NCBI RefSeq assembly: GCF_002741055.1
Contig: NZ_CP016809.1
Span: forward strand, 2,130,501 to 2,194,500
Reading direction: 5' to 3'
From: Paenibacillus ihbetae
GTDB lineage: Bacteria; Bacillota; Bacilli; Paenibacillales; Paenibacillaceae
Length of the DNA: 64,000 bases
Each line of letters begins with the position of its first letter. Positions within the stretch are counted from its first letter, which is position 1. Shown here in pieces: positions 1-6,199 of this stretch. Below the pieces are notes generated by a model, which was given only the letters and a program-made list of their open reading frames with translations, was not told the origin of the DNA and ran no database searches. The position numbers were made by a program, and so were the translations under genes.

Positions 1-308
1 AATCTACTGTTATTAATGAAGCAGTTGGAAAAATCCGTATATCTGAGATCTGATTTATAAAAATCACATTTGTCTAAATATGCATTTTTAAATGTTGACG
101 AGGCTAATAATGATGTGTGAAAATCAATATTTTCCAATCTGAGATCGTCAAAAGTACACTCTATTAAATATGCTTGTTCAAGCAATATATCGGATAAATC
201 AAAACTTCTTAAGTCCACTTCATCTAACTTTAACATTTCGCCTTCTTTACCAATTGTCTCAACCCACTTTTTATGCAAATCAAACTTCCTATTAAGATTT
301 CCTTCCAT
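1..308 (-). CDS. Pentapeptide-repeat protein, probable toxin-immunity protein (partial)
   Basis: Reading leftward from an ATG at 308, an open frame runs off the left edge of the window, so the C-terminus is missing. The start is supported by a purine-rich AAGGGGTGGG site just upstream. After about 30 residues the protein shows pentapeptide-like A(D/N)Lxx periodicity (for example VDLRSFDLSD, NAYLDKCDFYKSDLRYTDF), which folds as a right-handed quadrilateral beta-helix. Pentapeptide-repeat proteins often occur as immunity proteins beside polymorphic toxins. Here the gene starts 11 bases beyond the stop of a decayed nuclease-like toxin tip, which supports that role by context only. The exact target is unknown. 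Confidence 0.75.
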   Translation of the reverse strand, partial: MEGNLNRKFDLHKKWVETIGKEGEMLKLDEVDLRSFDLSDILLEQAYLIECTFDDLRLENIDFHTSLLASSTFKNAYLDKCDFYKSDLRYTDFSNCFINNSR

Positions 309-319
309 TTTCCCACCCC

Positions 320-585
320 TTAAGGATACCATATTATTTTATCTGCTACTCCTTCTTCATCAATTGCTTTCTTGAGTTGTTCAACATGCTCAGGCTCCAT
401 TTTTCTAGTGTCAATAATTACGTTGTTCCCATTATCAAATTCTTTTTGTAGCTTTATCATACCTTGTTTGATAGTAAAGGCACCCTTTTGGGGATTGGTT
501 ATAGAACTCCATTGTCACCACTTGGGTATGATTCAAAGCTTTTTACGTCCCACTTTAAACCTGAAGAAGTATCAATAAACCGACA
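320..585 (-). pseudogene. Decayed nuclease-like toxin C-terminal tip
   Basis: Two overlapping minus-strand frames together resemble the end of a polymorphic toxin tip. The upstream part includes GLKWDVKSFESYPSG. A frameshift lies near 500-515, and the second frame runs through GAFTIKQGMIKLQKEFDNG to a TAA at 320-322, ending IIWYP. The order WDVK, a central helix, then VIIDTRKM resembles small restriction-fold nuclease tips, but that assignment is inference. No N-terminal secretion domain is attached. The stop lies 11 bases before the pentapeptide-repeat gene, the usual toxin-then-immunity order. It is a displaced, broken cassette. Confidence 0.6.
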
Positions 586-593
586 CAAGGGAA

Positions 594-645
594 GTGTATA
601 AGAAAACCACAATACAGACGGATAGCTCGCATTGTGGCTTGGCCA
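594..645. repeat. Dispersed 45-bp palindromic repeat, copy 1
   Basis: The segment beginning TATAAGAAAACCACAATAC and ending GCATTGTGGCTTGG recurs almost unchanged at 4120-4167. Each copy has an inverted repeat, CCACAAT ... ATTGTGG, around a 19-base loop containing GGACGGATAGCTCGC or the same with one change. Both copies sit between toxin or immunity remnants. It could be a miniature mobile repeat or a scar of cassette exchange. Confidence 0.7.
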
Positions 646-671
646 GTTCTCAAATTGTGGTACTTCCTAGT

Positions 672-746
672 GGCAAAATGTTTTACACCTTGATTTGTTC
701 CGTCCTCTAGTACACCCCAGTATTCACTCGAAGGTGACGGTACCGA
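672..746 (-). pseudogene. Remnant of a second toxin tip
   Basis: A minus-strand frame reads SVPSPSSEYWGVLEDG followed by TNQGVKHFA. It then runs into the palindromic repeat, where similarity to a toxin-like sequence appears to stop. From memory, EYWxxLEDGTNxGVKHF is characteristic of the start of some LXG/WXG-associated toxin tips. Only about 25 codons remain, with no start codon or ribosome binding site. The interval 586-853 otherwise holds only repeats and no gene. Confidence 0.45.
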
Positions 747-810
747 TATTGCGTATAGCAGAAATAAAAAAATCTTTATACAGGCATTACATGGGTTACA
801 TGAGCTAGAT

Positions 811-840
811 GTGTTATTGGTTGAATGATGGGGTCATTCG
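811..840. repeat. Cassette-joint repeat with GAATGA/TCATTC palindrome, copy 1
   Basis: GTGTTATTGGTTGAATGATG followed by GGGTCATTCG recurs with few changes at 2276-2304 and 4621-4650. The core is an inverted repeat, GAATGA-N4/5-TCATTC. Similarity to the 4621 copy extends about 10 bases further upstream. This copy lies just beyond the stop of the 854-1396 immunity gene. Confidence 0.75.
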
Positions 841-853
841 TGATTGGGTAGCC

Positions 854-1396
854 TTATGTGTAGTACCTACGAAACTCCTGTATTCTTCTTAATTTATTCG
901 ACCTAAGCAAATCGCTGTTCAAATCATTTATTTGTTGCAACAGTTTTAATGTGCTATTCTTGATTTCATTTTTAAACTCCGCATGGTCTATAAGTATATC
1001 TCCCCACTCCTTGGTGTCAGTATGTAGAAGAGGTGTTTTGATAATAAAGTCCTGTATTTCTGTCATACCGGGACTATTAATTAAACTAACTCGCAGTCTC
1101 CCCTCATTAACAATTTCAATCCATTGATCACTTCCCATTATATTCATAGCAATATAATGAGAACTATCGCTGCTTTCAAGAATCTCAAGAACTTCATTCA
1201 ACCTACAGAACCAATGAAATATCAATTCATTTCCAAAAGGAACTTCGTCATGATAAAACCCAACTGAACGATCATCGAAAATTAATTCAATTTGTCCAGA
1301 TATATCACCACCAAAGTCCTTATCAAATTGTTCAGAGTTTATTTTCCTAAACTGCTGAATATCTTCGTCTACAAATCTGAAATTAATTTTAAACAA
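854..1396 (-). CDS. Probable immunity protein, unknown family (180 aa)
   Basis: This acidic soluble protein has no signal peptide or membrane segment and starts MFKINFRFVDEDIQQFRKI. I do not recognise its family. The case for immunity is positional: the ATG lies 12 bases past the stop of the frameshifted toxin tip at 1409-2247, the standard tip-then-immunity order, and a conserved joint repeat follows its own stop. Unlike its toxin, the reading frame is intact. That fits selection to keep protection after toxin loss, or recent decay. Confidence 0.6.
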   Translation of the reverse strand: MFKINFRFVDEDIQQFRKINSEQFDKDFGGDISGQIELIFDDRSVGFYHDEVPFGNELIFHWFCRLNEVLEILESSDSSHYIAMNIMGSDQWIEIVNEGRLRVSLINSPGMTEIQDFIIKTPLLHTDTKEWGDILIDHAEFKNEIKNSTLKLLQQINDLNSDLLRSNKLRRIQEFRRYYT

Positions 1397-1408
1397 AGAC
1401 TACACCCC

Positions 1409-2247
1409 CTAGTAACCAAAATCTGATATTTTATATTTATGCGATCCCCATGCACTCTGAAATAAGCCGTTATCGAATGCAACTGTTATCAATTCTCCAT
1501 CTATTATAGTCCCTTCGCTACCGCTTCATTCGAAGCTCTTTCAACTTGAGAGACAACTTGATCCTTGCTTAAATTCTTATTAAAGAAACTAACATTGGAT
1601 AATTGTTGTTCCACTGCTTCTCTTGATTTTACTTTCAACAAATAAGGAATTTGCTTGCTGAATGACTCGAAAGAATGTCCTTTCCAGAAGTGTTTAATGT
1701 TACCCAAACTTAGCTCAACTTTACCCGTCCCTTCATCCCCCGACTTATTACCATCACCGTCTTCACCATCACCGCCATGCTCGCCACTTCCATTACCGCT
1801 GCCACTACCACTACCGCCACCATTACCACCACCAAGATCATTATGCTTATTATTCAGCGGGCCTCTCCCCCTAATTCCAGCACGGTTGAGAATAACCTCC
1901 CCAAGGATCAAAGCTGCCCCCTGCCCCAAATAATTGGACCAACCGCCTGCTGAATCGACTTCGACCTTTACGTCTTCGGCAACTTTTTCGCGGTACTCGT
2001 TACTAAAAACCATTCGGCTGGCCCATACCGCTGTGTCCCAAATATCCTCGACCGTCCCGATGGTTGCATTATAGAGCATCTCTTTCCCGGTTCCAAGGGA
2101 TATTCGTACAAGGATATCCCCGTATCCTTGTACGAGTTCTTTAACTGGGCGGCCCCGGATTTGGAGCTGTAACATTAGCTTTATCATGCGCATTTTTAGA
2201 CGGGTTAACATCAAATAACTCTGTGTCTGAATTCCAATGTAGAACAA
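1409..2247 (-). pseudogene. Truncated, frameshifted paralogue of the WXG toxin
   Basis: From LGTGKEMLYNATIGTVE onward this frame parallels the intact toxin at 6196-7686, including AGGWSNYLGQ and RAGIRGRGPLNNKH, followed by a shorter Gly/Ser/Asp-rich linker. The WXG secretion domain is missing. DNA similarity continues to about 2160 but in shifted frames, then stops. The tip after the linker is different (IKHFWKGHSFESF...) and is itself frameshifted near 1505-1515. The continuation, FDNGLFQSAWGSHKYKISD, ends at a TAG at 1409-1411. It is a displaced copy of the toxin body carrying an alternative C-terminal effector of unknown activity. Confidence 0.8.
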
Positions 2248-2275
2248 TCTCTGAAAGGCATACCTCCATCCATTC

Positions 2276-2304
2276 TGTTATTGGTTGAATGATGACATCA
2301 TTCG
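2276..2304. repeat. Cassette-joint repeat, copy 2
   Basis: TGTTATTGGTTGAATGATG followed by ACATCATTCG matches the copies at 811 and 4621, with GAATGATG/CATCATTC as the palindromic core. It lies just upstream of the truncated toxin paralogue and downstream of the terminator of the 71-aa gene. Confidence 0.75.
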
Positions 2305-2317
2305 CCCCCCACCAATG

Positions 2318-2352
2318 AAAAAACCTTGAAAGGCACGTAGCCTATCAAGGTT
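2318..2352 (-). terminator. Rho-independent terminator after the 71-aa gene
   Basis: On the minus strand AACCTTGATAGG pairs with CCTTTCAAGGTT around a short loop, followed by TTTTTTC. It lies about 35 bases past the stop at 2386. Confidence 0.75.
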
Positions 2353-2385
2353 TCACAAAAAGAGGTACAGTGCCTAAGCGGGGTT

Positions 2386-2601
2386 CTATCTCTTGTGCTT
2401 TTCGACAAATTGATTTATGCCAGCAAATACTATATCTTTAATTACCTCTGTATAGTTATTGTATCCGCGCTCTTTTTCAATGATTATGTCTAACATATTT
2501 TTTAATTTGCCATCTATCATAATCGTTATTCCTTCGACTTGTTCACCAGTTTTTTCATTCTCGAACTTTTCAGACAGTATGCTTATTTTATTATCACTCA
2601 T
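2386..2601 (-). CDS. Small ribbon-helix-helix-like protein (71 aa)
   Basis: The protein has a beta-strand-like EGITIMID, a helix GKLKNMLDIIIEKE, a turn, and a second helix NYTEVIKDIVFAGINQFVEK. This is the order of a ribbon-helix-helix (CopG/Arc-like) DNA-binding fold. The ATG overlaps the TGA of a short upstream frame (about 30 codons ending LLNFENNGGKE, 2601 to about 2690), which suggests translational coupling to a now-truncated gene. GGAGGGAAGG precedes the start. It could regulate the toxin locus or be an orphan antitoxin. The fold is inferred from the predicted pattern only. Confidence 0.5.
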   Translation of the reverse strand: MSDNKISILSEKFENEKTGEQVEGITIMIDGKLKNMLDIIIEKERGYNNYTEVIKDIVFAGINQFVEKHKR

Positions 2602-2744
2602 TCCTTCCCTCCATTATTCTCAAAATTTAATAAATCAAGTCCATTAGGAGCAAGAAGCCACTCATTGCTGGTAATGTTCAACTTCGATTAACGGGCGATG
2701 CGTGGTGCTAGGCGGTCAAAATATTTTCGAAATAGGTGTATCTT

Positions 2745-3089
2745 TTAATAGCCACCAATTAACCCCTTAATTTCATCAGCCAATTGAAGTACTCTCCTCC
2801 ATTTGAGTGAATTCCTAACTGCATTCACATCCCATTCATCGCCTTGCTGCAATTCTAGCACCATGTTTCTTAAAGTAGAACTTTTGTACACCATCTCGTT
2901 ATTAATTAATCCTGCATCGTAAAGCTTTTGCAAATTATCGGCGTGCAAAAAAGAAGTATTTCCCGTATCAAATTCTTCAAAAATATTGTACTCGATTACT
3001 ACATCATCCTCGTTCAGTAGATATGTTCCACATTTAGCAATTGTGTCTACATATAGCTCCATGAGCTTTTCCGTGGAGATTTTCTCCAT
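2745..3089 (-). CDS. Probable immunity protein, unknown family (114 aa)
   Basis: This small acidic soluble protein starts MEKISTEKLMELYVDTIAK, with GAGGGAG just upstream. No family is recognised. It is mainly helical by pattern and has no signal peptide. It starts 12 bases after the TAA of a toxin-tip remnant (3102-3217), and that order is the main reason for calling it immunity. No intact partner remains. Confidence 0.5.
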   Translation of the reverse strand: MEKISTEKLMELYVDTIAKCGTYLLNEDDVVIEYNIFEEFDTGNTSFLHADNLQKLYDAGLINNEMVYKSSTLRNMVLELQQGDEWDVNAVRNSLKWRRVLQLADEIKGLIGGY

Positions 3090-3101
3090 CCGAACTCCCT
3101 C

Positions 3102-3217
3102 TTATTTTTGAATAATAGTAGTCTTATCACCAGGTAACGGTTTATAGTCAGGCCCGAAACCTTTACTTTACTTGCCTGAACGTTTGAGAAGCCAATTGAG
3201 CAGAGTTACCCGTCCCG
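3102..3217 (-). pseudogene. Toxin-tip remnant upstream of the 114-aa immunity gene
   Basis: Two short minus-strand frames read DGTGNSAQLASQTFRQVK, and then after a shift GFGPDYKPLPGDKTTIIQK to a TAA at 3102-3104. Together they look like the last 40 residues of a toxin tip. There is no start codon and no body. The remnant joins directly to the immunity gene at 2745-3089. Confidence 0.45.
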
Positions 3218-3222
3218 TCTTC

Positions 3223-3705
3223 TTATTTAGGATTCTTATAACACCAATCAGGATCATAAGATAACGATTTTAATCTTTGCATGTCTTCCCAACTGTAGAC
3301 CCAATCATAATCTGCTACCCAAAAGTAATCGTCCGGGTTAATCTTAAGATATTCATAGATAAAACGAAAAATAACCTTCTCTGCTCCATAAACCTCTTCA
3401 ATAGTCCCTATCCGAAATAATTCGCGGTCTGAATTCAACCCAAGATCATCATAATCACTGAAAAGGATACTAGAATTCTCTCTAGCCTTTACATACAAAA
3501 TAAATTGGTAGTTATTCTCTTCGCTATTATAGGAATGGTCAAGTATATTCAATGTTGTAAATGAGAATCGTCCCTCTTCGTAATTTTTATAATTCTCAAA
3601 TATAAGTTTAGCATCCGAATGAAAGGTTGCTACAATTGTATCCGCCAAGAACTTTTCCGGCGTATATTTTTCACGATCTGTCAAAATAAAAGCAGTGGTT
3701 CCCAT
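3223..3705 (-). CDS. Immunity protein, paralogue of the 5714-6199 gene (160 aa)
   Basis: The C-terminal half matches the immunity protein encoded at 5714-6199: an E-x-IFRF-x-x-EY-x-K-x-N-x-(D/E)DY-x-W block, then a YDW or ADW-Y stretch, and a closing Y-(D/N)-P-(D/E)-WC-x-K. The family name is not known to me. The ATG lies one base past the stop of a frameshifted nuclease tip (3707 to about 3960) that is itself homologous to the tip of the intact toxin. This is therefore a duplicated toxin-immunity cassette in which only the immunity gene is intact. Confidence 0.7.
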   Translation of the reverse strand: MGTTAFILTDREKYTPEKFLADTIVATFHSDAKLIFENYKNYEEGRFSFTTLNILDHSYNSEENNYQFILYVKARENSSILFSDYDDLGLNSDRELFRIGTIEEVYGAEKVIFRFIYEYLKINPDDYFWVADYDWVYSWEDMQRLKSLSYDPDWCYKNPK

Positions 3706-3706
3706 T

Positions 3707-3965
3707 CTATCTTAGTGCCTCCTGTAAATCATCCCATGAATTAACAATGGTTACACCTCTTAAGTTAGCCAACGGCTTGTCAATATAGAGAATTATATTT
3801 CTGTGTTCCCAGGATTTAAAAAAATCCGAATGGTTTTGCTTAGCCATCTTCAAAAATTGTTCTGCACCTCAACAGCTTTAATTGACGCCTTAACTTCAAT
3901 TATTGCATTCTTAGTAACAACATCTAAATCACCCGGCAGGTTGACCATCTTTTTTAAGGATAATT
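3707..3965 (-). pseudogene. Frameshifted PD-(D/E)XK-like toxin tip, relative of the active one
   Basis: One frame reads LPGDLDVVTKNAIIEVKAS, which lines up with AGDIDVLTDAHIIEVKKS in the intact toxin. D-x-D followed by E-V-K is the PD-(D/E)XK catalytic pattern. A frameshift near 3845-3870 moves the rest (MAKQNHSDFFKSWEHRN, then RGVTIVNSWDDLQEALR) to another frame that ends at a TAG at 3707-3709. The end of the intact tip (KIISSLDELREVLIR) has the same shape. Upstream similarity is lost around 3965 and no toxin body precedes it. Confidence 0.7.
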
Positions 3966-4116
3966 GAAGCAGATGAACAGGCTCAACAAACCAAAAAAAC
4001 AGTTTCGACGACGGGCTTGGAAAACCGTTATCTGTATCAGGTTACAAAGGGAATCGATATCTTTTTGATGTGGTTCAGCCGCCCGACTAATTCGGCACTG
4101 GATGGGAGCGGGTATA

Positions 4117-4167
4117 CGGTTATAAGAAAACCACAATACGGACGGATAGCTCGCATTGTGGCTTGGC
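4117..4167. repeat. Dispersed 45-bp palindromic repeat, copy 2
   Basis: This copy differs from the one at 594-645 at only about one position across TATAAGAAAACCACAATAC through GCATTGTGGCTTGG. The interval 3966-4191 otherwise holds open frames on both strands that I cannot assign to any family. It may be decayed mobile or toxin sequence. Confidence 0.7.
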
Positions 4168-4191
4168 AGGTTTTTGCGATCTTTATTCAAG

Positions 4192-4560
4192 TTATATACC
4201 TAATCTGTTTTTTATTTTCTCTAATGAAGTATTAATCTTATTTTTATCTTCAGGGTGCTCGTCAAGATGTTTTGCACTAAAAATAATTATGTAGTTATAA
4301 AATTCATCATACTCAATTATTGCCATTACATTTTCGTCGGAAGCTGGGGGCTCTCCTATAAAGCACACTTTCTTATCCCCAATGTAATACTCCTCTTCTG
4401 GCTCATGATAAGATGAAAATTGTACCTCTAGTGGACCCGTTCCATAGCCACGCCTCTCAATATCCCAAAAATACTCCAAAGCCCTTGGGAAATCAATAAC
4501 CCAGAAATAAGATTCCACCAGTTTGTCAATTTCGTCTTTTTCTGTAAGTATTCTATACAG
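4192..4560 (-). CDS. CdiI-like ribonuclease-toxin immunity protein with likely CTG start
   Basis: The C-terminal part, YDEFYNYIIIFSAKHLDEHP followed by EDKNKINTSLEKIKNRL, matches my memory of the CdiI immunity family of ribonuclease toxins (YxEFYxYLxxAxxxYxxxHPEDK). A GTG at 4518 would open the frame but has no ribosome binding site. Fourteen codons earlier, a good AAAAGGAG at 4565-4572 stands 8 bases from an in-frame CTG at 4558-4560, giving about 122 residues. Either CTG is used or an original ATG has mutated. No toxin gene is attached, so it is an orphan immunity gene. Confidence 0.6.
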   Translation of the reverse strand: MYRILTEKDEIDKLVESYFWVIDFPRALEYFWDIERRGYGTGPLEVQFSSYHEPEEEYYIGDKKVCFIGEPPASDENVMAIIEYDEFYNYIIIFSAKHLDEHPEDKNKINTSLEKIKNRLGI

Positions 4561-4620
4561 TTCTTTCTCTCCTTTTAATCCTTATAATCAAAAGTCAGAT
4601 AAAAATTACTTGAGTTAAAT

Positions 4621-4650
4621 GTGTTATTCGTTGAATGATGGGTTCATTCG
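4621..4650. repeat. Cassette-joint repeat, copy 3
   Basis: GTGTTATTCGTTGAATGATG followed by GGTTCATTCG sits 20 bases beyond the stop of the 4670-5158 gene, just as copy 1 sits beyond the 854-1396 gene. Confidence 0.75.
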
Positions 4651-4669
4651 TCACCAGGCAGTGCCTTCT

Positions 4670-5158
4670 CTAATCTATAAATTTTCGATCAAAATTACTA
4701 TATCTATATCCCTTAAGAATTTCAGTAAAATAACCATTATCCCAGACATGTGATGAATTATCCAAATATACATGTCCTTTAGTAAAGAAAGATAATTCAT
4801 TATCACCATTTGATAAAAATAAAGCATTTGAATTATTGTTTTTCATCAAATTGAACACTAGAGATAAAGCAAACTTAAAGGATTCATTATTGTATAAATT
4901 GTTTATAAAGCGAATACTCAATGTACTTTCATATACAAACTCACTGCTCAAAAACTGAGTGTCATAGGCGTTATACGGATATTCGCCAGACTCGGTTAAG
5001 TAAACAGACAGACCCAGTGATTTCTCAAATTGACTAATTTTAATTCCTTTTGGAATGTCTATTACATCAATATTTTTATACCCCATTGAAGCTAGTTCTT
5101 GTAATAAACAGGATTCAGATATTTTTTGTTCTGTTTTGAGAGAATATTCAATAGCCAC
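4670..5158 (-). CDS. SitI3-like immunity protein (162 aa)
   Basis: The N-terminus MAIEYSLKTEQKISESCLL and the overall length recall the SitI3 family of immunity proteins, which begin MAIEYxL. The remainder is soluble, with a hydrophobic helix around FKFALSLVFNLM. The assignment rests on that N-terminal pattern and on context and is not firm. Between 5159 and 5314 lie short frames (for example INTLSILNDSQIGRLMDLKD) that look like remnants of another small gene. No toxin partner is adjacent. Confidence 0.45.
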   Translation of the reverse strand: MAIEYSLKTEQKISESCLLQELASMGYKNIDVIDIPKGIKISQFEKSLGLSVYLTESGEYPYNAYDTQFLSSEFVYESTLSIRFINNLYNNESFKFALSLVFNLMKNNNSNALFLSNGDNELSFFTKGHVYLDNSSHVWDNGYFTEILKGYRYSNFDRKFID

Positions 5159-5314
5159 TTGAGCACTCCTATATTGTGGTAAATCAATTGCTATTAATCC
5201 TTTAAGTCCATTAATCGGCCAATCTGCGAATCGTTTAAAATTGATAAAGTATTAATTAAACTAATTCCCACCATTTCAAATAACAATAATGAGGGTGTTT
5301 GCCCTAGCTGCTTA

Positions 5315-5686
5315 CTAGTCCGCTATATTGATGACGTTATCTTTAACCTGATAAATGACAAATTTATGATTCCATTGCTGTATGGTAACGATCGCTTCTT
5401 CATTTCCCTTTTCAAAAAAATAATTAGAGCCTTCTTGCTCGACATAGCTCCATCCTTTACTGCCTATTCGCTCTTTTAGAAGCTCAACGGAACGATCCTC
5501 TCTTGCCAGATAATGCCCCACTCTATCCATTGAAACTATTAATTTCTCCGTAGTACTCAACGTGTACATGAGCTTTAAGTTATGGAATCCGATATTATTG
5601 ATATAGGCACCTGCGAACATTACGACAAGAAAAACCATGCCAATAAAACCGAATGCTATGGTCTTCCAAGGTCTCTTCAAAGTCAT
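5315..5686 (-). CDS. Membrane-anchored small protein (123 aa), possible immunity protein
   Basis: A basic N-terminus, MTLKRPWKTIAF, leads into one transmembrane segment (about residues 9-30, GFIGMVFLVVMFAGAYI). It is followed by an extracytoplasmic domain of roughly 90 residues ending VIYQVKDNVINIAD. I do not recognise the family. Location inside the immunity array and a membrane anchor would suit protection against a toxin acting at or outside the membrane, but that is inference. The ATG lies 27 bases after the stop of the 5714-6199 gene, so it may be the last gene of the active toxin operon. Confidence 0.55.
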   Translation of the reverse strand: MTLKRPWKTIAFGFIGMVFLVVMFAGAYINNIGFHNLKLMYTLSTTEKLIVSMDRVGHYLAREDRSVELLKERIGSKGWSYVEQEGSNYFFEKGNEEAIVTIQQWNHKFVIYQVKDNVINIAD

Positions 5687-5713
5687 TCGCCACCTTATTG
5701 GATATGAGTTGCT

Positions 5714-6199
5714 TCACACTATTTTTTTACAGCACCACTCAGGGTTATAGGGCATTTGACTTAATTTTAATATATCAGCAGCAGTATAATACCAATCGGC
5801 ATCATCGAACCATAAATAATCCTCACTATTTTCCTTAAAGTACTCTATTACAAACCTAAAAATAAATTCATACTCATGATTAATATTTTCAATATCTGCT
5901 GCCCAGAAATAATTTTTGTCTTCAGTCAACCAAGTGAAGCTATCGTACAAATCTTCTCTAGCTCTGTTTATATTAAACGTAAAGTATCGAATATTCTCCT
6001 CATCTTCGATATGTTGAAACGTAATTTCGTCTACTTCTGATAATGTACCTTCAGCTGAATAAAAATAACCATCTTTATCCAATTTAGTTGTTATATAAAA
6101 ACAATACATCTTAGCTCTTTCAGCTGCTTTAATAAAATGACTAATAGTCTGCTCAGGAGAGTAGTTCTCCATATTTTTCAAAATGATAATTGAACTCAC
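5714..6199 (-). CDS. Cognate immunity protein of the intact WXG toxin (161 aa)
   Basis: The start codon overlaps the toxin stop by 4 bases, so translation is coupled. The protein is acidic and rich in Tyr and Trp (YFWAADIENINHEYEFIF, YLWFDDADWYY) and closes with YNPEWCCK. Its C-terminal half is homologous to the immunity protein at 3223-3705, and both genes follow related nuclease tips. That makes direct inhibition of the nuclease domain in the cytoplasm the likely role. The family is otherwise unnamed to me. Confidence 0.8.
   Translation of the reverse strand: MSSIIILKNMENYSPEQTISHFIKAAERAKMYCFYITTKLDKDGYFYSAEGTLSEVDEITFQHIEDEENIRYFTFNINRAREDLYDSFTWLTEDKNYFWAADIENINHEYEFIFRFVIEYFKENSEDYLWFDDADWYYTAADILKLSQMPYNPEWCCKKIV

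Noticed and set aside
3954..4235. Frames on both strands between the broken tip and the CdiI-like gene as a transposase remnant
   Set aside because: No transposase motif or terminal inverted repeats could be recognised. Only the 45-bp repeat is solid.
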